NCBI GenBank assembly: GCA_937874275.1
Contig: CALNAU010000036.1
Location: 1 to 25,793 of the forward strand
Origin: an uncultured Clostridia bacterium
GTDB taxonomy: Bacteria; Bacillota; Clostridia; Christensenellales; Aristaeellaceae
Direction: 5' to 3'
DNA: 25,793 nucleotides
The position numbers were made by a program, and so were the translations under genes. Positions 14,803-22,669 of the stretch are shown piece by piece; position 1 is the first letter of the stretch; the number at the start of each line of letters is the position of its first letter. Under the pieces are notes generated by a model that was not told where the DNA came from, did no database searches, and saw nothing but the letters and a program-made list of their open reading frames with translations.

Positions 14803-14839
14803 TGAAACAACGTGTAACGCAGGGGCATGCCCGGTGAAA

Positions 14840-14871
14840 CGCCCGCCCTTTTTCGGACTGCCCGGCGGGCG
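14840..14871. repeat. GC-rich inverted repeat between divergent promoters
   Basis: CGCCCGCC at 14840-14847 pairs perfectly with GGCGGGCG at 14864-14871 around a 16-base loop. It lies in the 100-base space between the bioY and HTH-gene promoters, flanked on the left by a short block that recurs near 23950. It does not serve as a terminator for a known gene. Confidence 0.5.
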
Positions 14872-14906
14872 AAAACCGCCCGCAGAATCCGATTGCCGCC
14901 CACTGG

Positions 14907-14935
14907 TTGACAGCGCCAAGTATCCTGCCTATACT
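14907..14935 (+). promoter_or_regulatory. Promoter of the HTH/activator pair
   Basis: Perfect -35 TTGACA (14907-14912) and TATACT -10 (14930-14935) with 17-base spacing. The predicted start near 14942 is immediately upstream of a LexA-box-like palindrome, so repression would be tight and induction strong. Confidence 0.8.
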
Positions 14936-14947
14936 GTCGCCATAAAG

Positions 14948-14961
14948 AGAACAAATGTTCG
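14948..14961 (+). promoter_or_regulatory. LexA (SOS) box candidate
   Basis: The site reads A-GAAC-AAAT-GTTC-G, matching the Gram-positive LexA consensus CGAACRNRYGTTCG at 13 of 14 positions. It sits a few bases downstream of the predicted transcription start of the HTH/activator pair, a normal repressor position. LexA binding itself is inferred; no lexA gene is in the window. Confidence 0.6.
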
Positions 14962-14980
14962 CGTTTAAGGAGGGTTGGCA

Positions 14981-15175
14981 TTGGGCAACATGAGGGAAGG
15001 AAACAGGATAGCGGCGGTGATGGCGCTGCGCGGCATCAGCCGTGCCCAGGCCGCCCGGGCGCTGCACGTCAGCCTGAGCGCGCTTAATAAAAAGCTGCGC
15101 GGGCAGGCGGTCATGCAGCCGGAGGAAGTACAGGCCTTGCGCCGGCTGCTGACCGGTGGGGAGGAGCGCCGATGA
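14981..15175 (+). CDS. Small helix-turn-helix protein, phage-like
   Basis: A 64-residue basic protein consisting almost entirely of one HTH domain: residues 18-43 (GISRAQAARALHVSLSALNKKLRG) match the pattern of small Xre/Cro-type phage regulators. I choose TTG at 14981, seven bases after AAGGAGG; a TTG at 14975 is too close and the ATG at 14990 too far. It overlaps the next gene by four bases (ATGA). The DNA target is unknown, and it may act on its own promoter or on prophage-type genes outside the window. Confidence 0.7.
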   Translation: MGNMREGNRIAAVMALRGISRAQAARALHVSLSALNKKLRGQAVMQPEEVQALRRLLTGGEERR

Positions 15176-15552
15176 ATGTGGAGCGATACCTGCACAGCCT
15201 GACCGGCGCGCGCGACCAGGCGGCCAAGCTGGCTCGCCTGCAGGCCATTTTGCGCGAGGATGCGGAGCGCCTGCGGGACAAGTTGCCCGACCAGGCGGAG
15301 GAACGCCTGGCCCAGGCAGATAGCCTGACCGGCCAGATTGCCCGGTACCGCGCCCAGGGCGTGCGGCAGACAAGGCAAGCATTGCACCTCATCAACCGCC
15401 TGCCGGGTGAGGAGGAGCGCCAGGTGCTGCGGTTGGTCTACCTGTCCCGCCTGCGCATTGTGGACGCAGCCGACGTGATGGGCTACAGCCCGCGGCAGTG
15501 TTACCGCGTGAAGCGCCGTGCGCTGATGCATCTGGATGGGTTATTGGAATAG
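15172..15552 (+). CDS. Sigma-region-4-like transcription activator (phage DUF1492/ArpU/RinA type)
   Basis: A 126-residue protein with a charged coiled-coil-like N-terminal part (about 10-70) and a C-terminal HTH resembling sigma-70 region 4: EEERQVLRLVYLSRLRIVDAADVMGYSPRQCYRVKRRAL, residues 80-118. This architecture is typical of phage late-gene activators in Bacillota genomes. The ATG overlaps the preceding stop and follows GGGGAGGAG. No phage structural genes are nearby, so the pair looks like a domesticated or orphan phage switch. Its DNA targets are unknown. A small alternative sigma-like factor is the main competing reading. Confidence 0.72.
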   Translation: MNVERYLHSLTGARDQAAKLARLQAILREDAERLRDKLPDQAEERLAQADSLTGQIARYRAQGVRQTRQALHLINRLPGEEERQVLRLVYLSRLRIVDAADVMGYSPRQCYRVKRRALMHLDGLLE

Positions 15553-15577
15553 GAGTGTGGCGGCATATCAATCGTAT

Positions 15578-15603
15578 CCATGCCTTGATGGGCATGGTTT
15601 TTT
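15578..15603 (+). terminator. Intrinsic terminator of the HTH/activator pair
   Basis: A perfect seven-base-pair stem CCATGCC/GGCATGG with loop TTGATG is followed by six T residues. It ends the rightward unit and its T tract touches the stop codon of the leftward helicase gene. Confidence 0.9.
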
Positions 15604-17905
15604 ATGTGGGCGGGGTTTCGACCCAGAAGGCGTGTGCCAGCGCAGCCACGGCGTTTTCGTCCGCCGCCTGCCGCATCTGCCAGTGCGTCGGCAGCAGGGC
15701 CTGGTAGCCCGGCTGGCGATACCGGTCATCACACAGCAGCAGCACGCCGCGGTCGCTCTCCGAGCGGATGAGGCGGCCCGCGGCCTGTAACACCTTGTGC
15801 AGGCCGGGGTGGCGGTAGGCCACGTCAAAGCCATCGAGCCCCTGCTGCTGCGCGCGCTGGCGGATAGCCTCCCGCTCGGGTCCCACCTGGGGCAGGCCGA
15901 CACCTGCGATGCACACGCCGATCAGGGAAAGGCCGGGTAAATCAACGCCCTCGGCGAATACGCCGCCCAGCACGCACAGGCCCAGCAACGCCTCGTCGCT
16001 GTGGGTGAACCGCGCCAGGAAGGCATCCCGCGCGGCTTCATCCATGCCGCTTTGCTGCACATGCAGGGGCAAATCGCCCAGCTGCTCCGCGGCGGCCCGC
16101 ATATAGGCGTAGGAGGGGAAGAAGGCGATGTACTTGCCCGGATGGGCGGCAAAGGTGGCGCGGATGGCGCCGCACAGCATGGGCAGGCTATTCTGCCGCG
16201 CCCCCCAGCGGGTGTTGACCGGCAGCGTGAGGGTCAGCAGGTGCTCCGGCGGGAAGGGGGAGGGCAGTTCAAAGCAGGCGTCCTCGGCCTCGCCGCCCAG
16301 CAAATCGCGCATGGCAGTAAGCGGGCTCAGCGTGGCGGAGTAGCACACAAACCCCTGAAACGGCGCCGATACCTCCCGCAGGTAGGGGGTGAAGTGCAGG
16401 CATAGCAGCCGCGCCCGCCGCTCACGCCCCTGCGCCTGCACGAACAGCCGGTAATCATCCGGCTGTATTTGCCTGTGGCGCAGCGCGTCCTGAAAGCCCA
16501 GCAGTTGCTGCATCAGGCCGCTCTCCACCCGCACATGGGGGGCGGCGCGCAGGGCGCCCATCAAGGCTTCGGTGCTTTCAAGCAGCGTGGGCGGGACATC
16601 CATGCCTTCCTCTAGCGCGCGCAGCGCTTTGAGCAGCGCGCCCGCCTTGCGGTAGATGGCGTTGGCGCGGCCCATCAGGCGGCCGGTAAGCCTGCGAAAC
16701 TCCGCCAGCAGCGCGCCCGACAGTTCGCCTGACAGCATCTCCCGCACGCGGTCGGGCAGGTTGTGCGCCTCGTCACACAGCACGGTGACCGGCCCCGGCC
16801 GGTCAAAGATGCGCTGGATGTACACCCTGGGGTCCAGCGCGTAGTTGTAGTCGCCAATCAACACATCGGCCAGCACACTCAGCGCCAGGCTGTACTCAAA
16901 GGGGCACAGGGTGTGCCGGTTGGCCATGCGCTGCACAAAGGCGGTGTCCCATGGCCCCTTCGCGCGCATGGCAGCAATCAGCGCCGCCTCTTGCCGAAGG
17001 AAATGCCCGGCGGCGCGGGGGCAGTGCGCCGGATCGCAGCGCACCTCGTCCATGGGGCAGATTTTTTCCTTGGCGTTGAGGGTCAGGGTATGGGCGCGCA
17101 GCCCCAGCGCCGCCATGCGGGCCATCTCCCCCTCCATGGCGCGGCGTGCCGTGCCCCGTGCTGTCAGGCAGAATATCTGCCCGGTCAGCCCCACGCCCAG
17201 CGCCTTGAGCGCCGGGTACAGCACGGCGGCCGATTTGCCGGTGCCCGTCGGCATCATGGCAAACAGGCGCTTTTTGCGCAGGATGGCCAGGTACACCTGC
17301 TCGGCCATGGCGCGCTGCCCCTCGCGGTATTGAGGGTAGGGGAAGGGCAGCTCCGCCAGGCTCTTGTCCCTGCGCGCGCGGTGGCGCACCAGGCGCTTGT
17401 GCCAGGCGGCGTATTGATCCAGCAGCTGAAAAAAGATGCCTTCCAGGTCATCTGCCGAATATGTTTCTTCAAAAGAGGCGCGCAGCTCGCCCGAAGTGGC
17501 GGCGTAGCTCACGCGCACCGCGATGTGGGGCAGGTTTTCCTGCCTGCACAGGATGTAGGCGTAGCACAACGCCTGATACAGGTGCGCCCGCCGCGCCGCC
17601 GCCGGCGCGTCACCCCGGCACAGCTTGATTTCCTCCACCAGCGGCGGGGACAGCGTGGCGTCGTACAGGTCCATCCGCCCGGAGATGTGAAAGTCGATGC
17701 CCTGCCGCCGCCCTGTCCACTGCAAGGGCACCTCGCTGCGGGCCCTGCTGTCCAGCTGGCGGGCCAGATGGGCCTGCCGCCCTTCCTCCATCAGCGCGGT
17801 GGAAAAGGGCACGATGTCCGGCTCAAACACCGAAAACTCCACCAGCGCGCGCACCGACAGGCGGATGGGGGAGGGGCTGCCTACAGCTTTTCTATTTTGT
17901 GTCAT
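15602..17905 (-). CDS. Nuclease-helicase fusion, XPD/DinG class with iron-sulfur cluster
   Basis: A 767-residue superfamily 2 DNA helicase. The Walker A motif PTGTGKS is at 219-225, the DEAH box at 378-381, and four cysteines suited to a [4Fe-4S] cluster lie between them (283, 290, 295, 334), as in XPD and DinG. The C-terminal helicase half ends with QAAGRLIRSESDRG. The N-terminal 130 residues resemble a PD-(D/E)XK nuclease of the RecB/Cas4 sort: GRMDLYD (Asp79), VEEIK (Glu92, Lys94) and YQALCY (Gln111 to Tyr115, the QxxxY motif). It probably acts in DNA repair or recombination. The ATG at 17905 overlaps the end of the AbiEii gene by 14 bases, with a weak ribosome binding site. Helicase assignment is firm; nuclease activity is inferred. 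Confidence 0.87.
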   Translation of the reverse strand: MTQNRKAVGSPSPIRLSVRALVEFSVFEPDIVPFSTALMEEGRQAHLARQLDSRARSEVPLQWTGRRQGIDFHISGRMDLYDATLSPPLVEEIKLCRGDAPAAARRAHLYQALCYAYILCRQENLPHIAVRVSYAATSGELRASFEETYSADDLEGIFFQLLDQYAAWHKRLVRHRARRDKSLAELPFPYPQYREGQRAMAEQVYLAILRKKRLFAMMPTGTGKSAAVLYPALKALGVGLTGQIFCLTARGTARRAMEGEMARMAALGLRAHTLTLNAKEKICPMDEVRCDPAHCPRAAGHFLRQEAALIAAMRAKGPWDTAFVQRMANRHTLCPFEYSLALSVLADVLIGDYNYALDPRVYIQRIFDRPGPVTVLCDEAHNLPDRVREMLSGELSGALLAEFRRLTGRLMGRANAIYRKAGALLKALRALEEGMDVPPTLLESTEALMGALRAAPHVRVESGLMQQLLGFQDALRHRQIQPDDYRLFVQAQGRERRARLLCLHFTPYLREVSAPFQGFVCYSATLSPLTAMRDLLGGEAEDACFELPSPFPPEHLLTLTLPVNTRWGARQNSLPMLCGAIRATFAAHPGKYIAFFPSYAYMRAAAEQLGDLPLHVQQSGMDEAARDAFLARFTHSDEALLGLCVLGGVFAEGVDLPGLSLIGVCIAGVGLPQVGPEREAIRQRAQQQGLDGFDVAYRHPGLHKVLQAAGRLIRSESDRGVLLLCDDRYRQPGYQALLPTHWQMRQAADENAVAALAHAFWVETPPT

Positions 17906-18758
17906 TGCTATCCCGACTATCCATCACATCTATCATATCCAGCAAGGCCAGTGCGCTTTGGATTGTGTCCTGAAATGATGTCTCGCCGACATACGGGTTT
18001 TTCCTCTGATAGGCATGCCAGCGCTTGAGAAAAGCGTCGTCCTGTGCCAGCGTAGTCAGTGTCTGCCTGATGCCGGTAGAGCTCCATATTGTTTGCCGAT
18101 TCTGAAATGTGTGGCGGCAGGCGTCCAGCAAAGCTTTGGGGTCAATATGTTGGCGCTTTAACTGATACACAATGTGAAGGTCGTAGTAATCCTTGCTCCG
18201 GCTGTTGAGAAAACCTCTGACAAATACGGTATGTAGTTTTTCCGCAAGCATGGTTTCCAGGGGGTAGGCTTGTATGCTGATGATGTCGGGGCTGAATATG
18301 CTGACATATTGATAATGAACAACGTGTGGCGTAATTACATCCCCTGTGGCAATGTCCAAAGGGATGACCTGACGGATATTCTCCAAATGGCATAGGACGC
18401 TGATGCGCAGTCCACTGTAGCGCTCTTCCTCTTTGATGGGCTGTACGCTTTGAATCGAATACCAAATACTATCCTTATTGTCTGCTTCCAAAGCTTGGGA
18501 TAGAGCAGGGAGCACCAGTTCCTGCGTCAGCGTCATTTGTTGGAGATGCAAATCAATATCCACGGTGCTTCGGGCTTTGATGCCGACAACATTAGACAAT
18601 AGGAAGCCGCCTTTGAATACCAAGTGAGCGCCCAGGGCGCTATTGGATAAGCGCCGTAGAATGCCCTCCATAAAATAGTAGGTCATCACAGCGTTGAAGG
18701 ATAGATCTGTTTTCTGGCTGATGGCATGACAAAGGCTGGTCAATTGGCTCTTATTCAT
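17892..18758 (-). CDS. AbiEii-family nucleotidyltransferase toxin
   Basis: The toxin half of a type IV AbiE system, an abortive-infection module whose toxin is a nucleotidyltransferase-like protein. The 288-residue product has motif I as KGG (49-51) followed by RSTVDID (63-69), and the later conserved AEKLHT (Lys173) and RSKDYYDL (186-193) expected in this family. It overlaps the antitoxin gene by eight bases. The coding sequence is visibly richer in A+T than the surrounding genes, which suggests acquisition by horizontal transfer. The motifs appear intact, so the toxin may be functional. Confidence 0.88.
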   Translation of the reverse strand: MNKSQLTSLCHAISQKTDLSFNAVMTYYFMEGILRRLSNSALGAHLVFKGGFLLSNVVGIKARSTVDIDLHLQQMTLTQELVLPALSQALEADNKDSIWYSIQSVQPIKEEERYSGLRISVLCHLENIRQVIPLDIATGDVITPHVVHYQYVSIFSPDIISIQAYPLETMLAEKLHTVFVRGFLNSRSKDYYDLHIVYQLKRQHIDPKALLDACRHTFQNRQTIWSSTGIRQTLTTLAQDDAFLKRWHAYQRKNPYVGETSFQDTIQSALALLDMIDVMDSRDSNDTK

Positions 18759-19344
18759 ATACGAGTTCCATCACCTGGCGCACCTCATCTATCATGTTCA
18801 TCTGGGTGGCAATCTCGTAGAGTTGCTGGGGCTGACGTTTGTCATATTGCCCATATGAGCGCAATAGGTTGATGTATACCTCCGAATCCATCTCCGCCTT
18901 TTGCCTGATGAAATCGCAGATGGTTCGCTCATAGGAGTATACGCGTACAGGATTTCCGTACATGGTAGTAGCCTCGGTTATGCCAAGATGCAGCCATGAT
19001 TTGCGCACACGATGCAGCCTGATGTCTCGCATGGGCGCGTTAAATTTATAGTTGGAGCTCACCGTCACATCCATTGATTGGATAATCCGGTCAGTCGCTC
19101 CAAGCAAATACAAGGCTGTTTCGTGCGAAAAGACAGATTGTTTATAGCGGTATTGAAAAAAGAAAAAGGTATCGTAATCCCCACTGCTTGCAAGATAAAG
19201 ACCGGGAGCCACCCTGTTGAGTACGCCTTGGCTTACCATGCGGCTAAGATAGATGGTGGGGATTTGGTTTTCTTTACAGTACGCAGCGGTAATCATACCG
19301 CGGGACGCGCGGAGGTGCGCTTCAATTTTCTGCTGATAATTCAT
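18751..19344 (-). CDS. AbiEi-family antitoxin / transcriptional regulator
   Basis: The antitoxin half of the AbiE pair. The 197-residue protein has an N-terminal winged-helix segment (residues 1-52, with YLSRMVSQGVLNRVAPGLYLAS) and a C-terminal domain containing FSHETALYLLG and YSYERTICDFIRQKAEMD, both characteristic of AbiEi. I take the ATG at 19344, which follows a GGGG-rich site, over a GTG 27 bases upstream that has no ribosome binding site. AbiEi proteins repress their own promoter by binding inverted repeats; a matching repeat lies at 19380-19392. Base composition is AT-rich like its partner. Confidence 0.86.
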   Translation of the reverse strand: MNYQQKIEAHLRASRGMITAAYCKENQIPTIYLSRMVSQGVLNRVAPGLYLASSGDYDTFFFFQYRYKQSVFSHETALYLLGATDRIIQSMDVTVSSNYKFNAPMRDIRLHRVRKSWLHLGITEATTMYGNPVRVYSYERTICDFIRQKAEMDSEVYINLLRSYGQYDKRQPQQLYEIATQMNMIDEVRQVMELVYE

Positions 19345-19379
19345 GACACCCATCCCCTGTTGCTTACACACGTATAATT

Positions 19380-19392
19380 TAACATATTGTTA
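19380..19392 (-). promoter_or_regulatory. Inverted repeat in the AbiE promoter region
   Basis: TAACA-TAT-TGTTA is a perfect inverted repeat about 35 bases upstream of the antitoxin start. Weak -35/-10 candidates (TTTCAC, 17 bases, TTATAC) span it on the minus strand. It is a reasonable binding site for AbiEi autoregulation, which is known for this family; the promoter call itself is tentative. Confidence 0.4.
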
Positions 19393-19441
19393 GTGTGAAA
19401 GCAACAAATAAAACAGTCGAACCATGCAATCGGGCACAAAG

Positions 19442-20194
19442 TTACATACACGCCGCTTCGTAGAACACCCGATTAAGGCACAACCCCTGGGGCGGCGCCG
19501 TTGGGCCCAGCAGCAGGCGGTCGCCGGTCTCAATCGCCTGGGTGAAGGCGTCCTCGGGCAGCTTGTGCAGGCCCACATACATCAGCGTGCCCGCGATGAT
19601 GCGCACCATGTTGTATAAAAAGGCGTTGCCGTGGATGGTGAATACCAGCTCGTCGCCCTGGCGGGTCAGGTGGGTGGCGTGGATGGTGCGCATGGTGGTC
19701 TTGGCCGTGCCGCCCGACGCCTGGAAGGCGGCGAAGTCGTGCGTGCCCACCAGCGTGGCCGCGGCGCGGGCCATGGCCGCGTCATCCAGCGGCAGGGGTA
19801 CATGGGCTGTAAAATGCCGCCGCAGCGCGCTGGGCTGACGGCGGTTGAAGATGCGGTATTCGTACTCCTTGCCCCGGGCGTTGAAGCGGGCGTGAAAGGC
19901 CGCGCCTACCCGCTCGCCCTTGAGGATTCGGATGTCGCGCGGCAGCAGCGAATTGAGGGCGAAGGGCAGGCGTTCGGGCGGGATGGTGCCCGTCAAATCC
20001 ACATGGGCACACTGACCCACGGCGTGCACGCCCGCATCCGTGCGGCTGGCGCCCGTGATGCTGACGCGCTCACCTGTGAGGCGGTGCAGCGCGCGCTCCA
20101 CCTCCTGCTGGATGCTGGGGCCGTTTAGCTGCCGCTGCCAGCCGGCGTAGTGGGTGCCGTCGTATTCAATCGTCAGCTGAACCCGGTCAGACAT
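19442..20194 (-). CDS. truA: tRNA pseudouridine(38-40) synthase
   Basis: TruA converts uridines 38-40 in the tRNA anticodon stem to pseudouridine. The 250-residue product starts VQLTIEYDGTHYAGWQRQ, has the catalytic Asp53 in SRTDAGVHA, and continues with GKEYEYRIFN and FLYNMVRIIAGTL, all standard. Its start overlaps the ecfT stop by eight bases. In many Bacillota the ribosomal protein genes rplM and rpsI follow truA; here the AbiE pair lies there instead. Confidence 0.95.
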   Translation of the reverse strand: MSDRVQLTIEYDGTHYAGWQRQLNGPSIQQEVERALHRLTGERVSITGASRTDAGVHAVGQCAHVDLTGTIPPERLPFALNSLLPRDIRILKGERVGAAFHARFNARGKEYEYRIFNRRQPSALRRHFTAHVPLPLDDAAMARAAATLVGTHDFAAFQASGGTAKTTMRTIHATHLTRQGDELVFTIHGNAFLYNMVRIIAGTLMYVGLHKLPEDAFTQAIETGDRLLLGPTAPPQGLCLNRVFYEAACM

Positions 20195-20990
20195 AGCGTG
20201 CCATCAGCAGCACCACCGCGTACAGCGCCGCCATGGAGGCAACGGCCAGCCAGTCTTTGCGGCCGGTTTTGAGCACATGCAGGCGGGTGCGGCCTTCGCC
20301 GCCCCGGTAGCAGCGGCTTTCCATGGCCATGGCCAGGTCGCCGGCCCGGCGGAAGGCGCTGACAAACAGCGGCACCAGCAGGGGAATCAGCGCCTTGGCG
20401 CGCTGCTTGAGGGAGCCCGAGGTAAAGTCTGCCCCGCGGGCGCTTTGCGCCTTCATGATTTTGTCGGCCTCCTCGGCCAGCGTGGGGATGAAGCGCAGCG
20501 CGATGGTCATCATCATGGCCATCTCGTGGGCGGGGAACTTGATGATTTTCAGCGGGCTCACCAGGCTCTCCAGCCCGTCGGTCAGCGTGACCGGCGGCGT
20601 GGTGAGCGTGAGCAGGCTGGAACCCACCACCAGGAAAATCAGCCGCAGGGAGAAGTGGATGGCGTTGTGCAGCCCCTCCTGCGTGATGCGGATAAAGCCC
20701 AGGCGCACCAGCTCGGTATCGCCGGTGCCGAAGAACAGGTTGAGCACGAAGGTGAAAATCAGCAAAATGCGCAGCGGCCGCATGGAGCGCAGCATCATCT
20801 TGCCCGGCAGCTTGGCCAGCCACGTGGCCCACACCAGGCAGGCCGCGATGGGCAGGTAGCCCAGCGGGGAGCCCACCAGAAACACGCACACGATGAAGGC
20901 CACCGTGAGCAATATCTTGATGCGCGGATCCAGGCGGTGCACCGGGCTTTCGATGGGGTAGTACTGGCCCAGCGTGATATCACGTAGCAT
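20187..20990 (-). CDS. ecfT: ECF transporter transmembrane component
   Basis: EcfT links the two ATPases to interchangeable substrate-binding membrane proteins for vitamin uptake. The 267-residue protein has several hydrophobic segments in the N-terminal two thirds, the coupling-helix motif QSARGA (ARG at 184-186), and a second coupling region MESRCYRGGEGRT at 223-234. The ATG at 20990 lies eight bases after AAGGGG; a GTG nine bases upstream is possible but sits inside the ribosome binding site. It overlaps ecfA2 by 11 bases. Confidence 0.93.
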   Translation of the reverse strand: MLRDITLGQYYPIESPVHRLDPRIKILLTVAFIVCVFLVGSPLGYLPIAACLVWATWLAKLPGKMMLRSMRPLRILLIFTFVLNLFFGTGDTELVRLGFIRITQEGLHNAIHFSLRLIFLVVGSSLLTLTTPPVTLTDGLESLVSPLKIIKFPAHEMAMMMTIALRFIPTLAEEADKIMKAQSARGADFTSGSLKQRAKALIPLLVPLFVSAFRRAGDLAMAMESRCYRGGEGRTRLHVLKTGRKDWLAVASMAALYAVVLLMARYV

Positions 20991-21843
20991 CGGCGGCACC
21001 CCCCTTCAGGTAGGCGGCCAGATGCCCGGCCAGGTCGTCCAGCAGGTAGCTGGGCGGCAGCTCGATGCCCGCCTGCGCCAGGTCGTGGCGCAGCTTGCTG
21101 GCCTGGGGCACGTCCAGCCCCATGGCGGTCAGCCGCTCCACCTGGCTGAAGATGTCGCCGGGCGGCCCCTCCATCACCAGGCGGCCCTTCTCCAGCACGG
21201 CGACCCGCGTGGCCAGGCGGGCCACATCGTCCATGCTGTGGGAAATCATCACCACCGTGGTGCCTTCCTGATGCAGGCGTGCCACGTCGCTTAGCAGAAA
21301 ATCCCGCGCCCGCGGGTCAAGCCCTGCGGTGGGCTCATCCAGCACCAGAATATCCGGCTTCATGGCCAGCACACCGGCCAGCGCCACGCGGCGCATCTGT
21401 CCGCCGGACATCTCAAAGGGCGATTTTTCGGCCACCTCTTCGTACACCAGGCCGGTCTTGTCCATGGCCTCGCGCACGCGATCCTCGACCTCCTGCTCGC
21501 TGAGCCCCATGTTGCGCGGGCCAAAGCCGATGTCCTTGCGCACGGTCTCCTCAAACAGCTGGTGCTCCGGGTACTGAAACACCAGCCCCACGCGGAAGCG
21601 CAGCGCCCGGCGGTCAGTATCCTTTTCGTTGATATCCTGCCCGTCCAGCAGCACGCGGCCGGACGTTGGCTTTAGCAGCCCGTTGAGGTGCTGCGCCAGG
21701 GTGCTTTTGCCCGAGCCTGTGTGGCCGATGAGGGCCAGCAGCTCGCCATCCTGGATGGTCAGGTCAATGTCGTGCAGGGCGGTCGCCTGAAAGGGGCTGC
21801 CCTCCTGATAGGTGTGGCTGAGGTGTTCAAGCGTGATGGGCAA
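20980..21843 (-). CDS. ecfA2: ECF transporter ATPase EcfA2
   Basis: One of two ATP-binding subunits of the energy-coupling module. The 287-residue protein has Walker A GHTGSGKST at 40-48, Q-loop Gln90, signature MSGGQ at 145-149, Walker B ending in Asp169-Glu170 and switch His202. The start is TTG at 21843, nine bases after GGAGG, overlapping ecfA1 by 17 bases. The sequence PFQATALHDIDLTI near the start and the long C-terminal extension after VMEGPPGDIFSQ are typical of the EcfA2 (EcfA') type. Confidence 0.93.
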   Translation of the reverse strand: MPITLEHLSHTYQEGSPFQATALHDIDLTIQDGELLALIGHTGSGKSTLAQHLNGLLKPTSGRVLLDGQDINEKDTDRRALRFRVGLVFQYPEHQLFEETVRKDIGFGPRNMGLSEQEVEDRVREAMDKTGLVYEEVAEKSPFEMSGGQMRRVALAGVLAMKPDILVLDEPTAGLDPRARDFLLSDVARLHQEGTTVVMISHSMDDVARLATRVAVLEKGRLVMEGPPGDIFSQVERLTAMGLDVPQASKLRHDLAQAGIELPPSYLLDDLAGHLAAYLKGGAADAT

Positions 21844-22669
21844 GGCGCTTCACCTCCTCGCTCATTTCGTTGATGGTCAGGGTGTCCGGGCGGATGTCCA
21901 GCCCCCGCTCGCGCAGCATCTGTGCCAGCCTGGTCATCGGGGGCACATCCAGGCGGTATTCGCGCACCAGGTCCACCTGGCTGAACACCTCCCGCGGGGT
22001 ACCGTCCATAACCAGCTTGCCCTTGTACATCACGGCCACGCGGCTGCACCGGGCGGCCTCCTCCATGAAGTGGGTAATCCACACCACCGTGATGCCCTGC
22101 TCGCGGTTGAGGCGCAGCGCCGTTTCCAGCACCTCCTCGCGGCCCGAGGGGTCGAGCATGGCGGTGGCTTCGTCCAGCACGATGATCTCCGGCTGCATGG
22201 CCAGAATGCCTGCGATGGCGATGCGCTGCTTTTGCCCGCCCGACAGCATATGCGGGGCGCGGTCGGCAAAGTCCGCCATGTTGACGGCCTTCAGCGCGCG
22301 GGTGATGATGGCGGGCATCTCCTCGCTGGGCACGCCCAAGTTTTCCAGGCCAAAGGCCACGTCCTCACGCACCACGGTGGCCACAATCTGATTATCCGGG
22401 TTCTGGAACACCATGCCGCAGCGCTTGCGGATTTCCCAGGTGTTCTCCGGGTCAGCGGTATCCATGCCGGCCACCTGAATGGTGCCCTTGGTGGGCGTGT
22501 ACAGGCCGTTGAGCAGCTTGGCCACGGTGGATTTGCCCGAGCCGTTGTGCCCAAGCAGGGCCACAAACTCGCCCCGGTGGATGTCCAGCGAAAAATCGCT
22601 CACAGCCTCGGGGGCGCCCTCCTCATAGGTGTAGGTGACGTTTTGCAGCGTCAGGTGCGGTTGGGTCAT
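21827..22669 (-). CDS. ecfA1: ECF transporter ATPase EcfA1
   Basis: The partner ATPase of the energy-coupling module. The 280-residue product has Walker A GHNGSGKST at 40-48, Q-loop Gln89 in FQNPDNQ, signature LSGGQ at 142-146, Walker B DEATAMLDP (Asp166, Glu167; this wording distinguishes EcfA1 from EcfA2) and His200. The ATG overlaps the tgt stop by four bases, so translation is probably coupled to tgt. The module could serve BioY and other S components encoded elsewhere. Confidence 0.94.
   Translation of the reverse strand: MTQPHLTLQNVTYTYEEGAPEAVSDFSLDIHRGEFVALLGHNGSGKSTVAKLLNGLYTPTKGTIQVAGMDTADPENTWEIRKRCGMVFQNPDNQIVATVVREDVAFGLENLGVPSEEMPAIITRALKAVNMADFADRAPHMLSGGQKQRIAIAGILAMQPEIIVLDEATAMLDPSGREEVLETALRLNREQGITVVWITHFMEEAARCSRVAVMYKGKLVMDGTPREVFSQVDLVREYRLDVPPMTRLAQMLRERGLDIRPDTLTINEMSEEVKRLAHHA

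Noticed and set aside
14743..14840. BirA operator upstream of bioY
   Set aside because: I saw no palindrome of the TTAAC-spacer-GTTAA kind around the bioY promoter.
14675..14919. Longer BioY with an extra 59-residue N-terminus
   Set aside because: The extension runs upstream of the promoter, has no hydrophobic or conserved features, and the TTG at 14742 has a well-placed ribosome binding site.
14981..15552. Intact prophage around the HTH/activator pair
   Set aside because: No integrase, terminase, capsid, tail or lysis genes are present on either side within the window.
15578..15603. Bidirectional terminator also ending the helicase transcript
   Set aside because: The T run is only on the rightward side; the leftward direction has no U tract after the stem.
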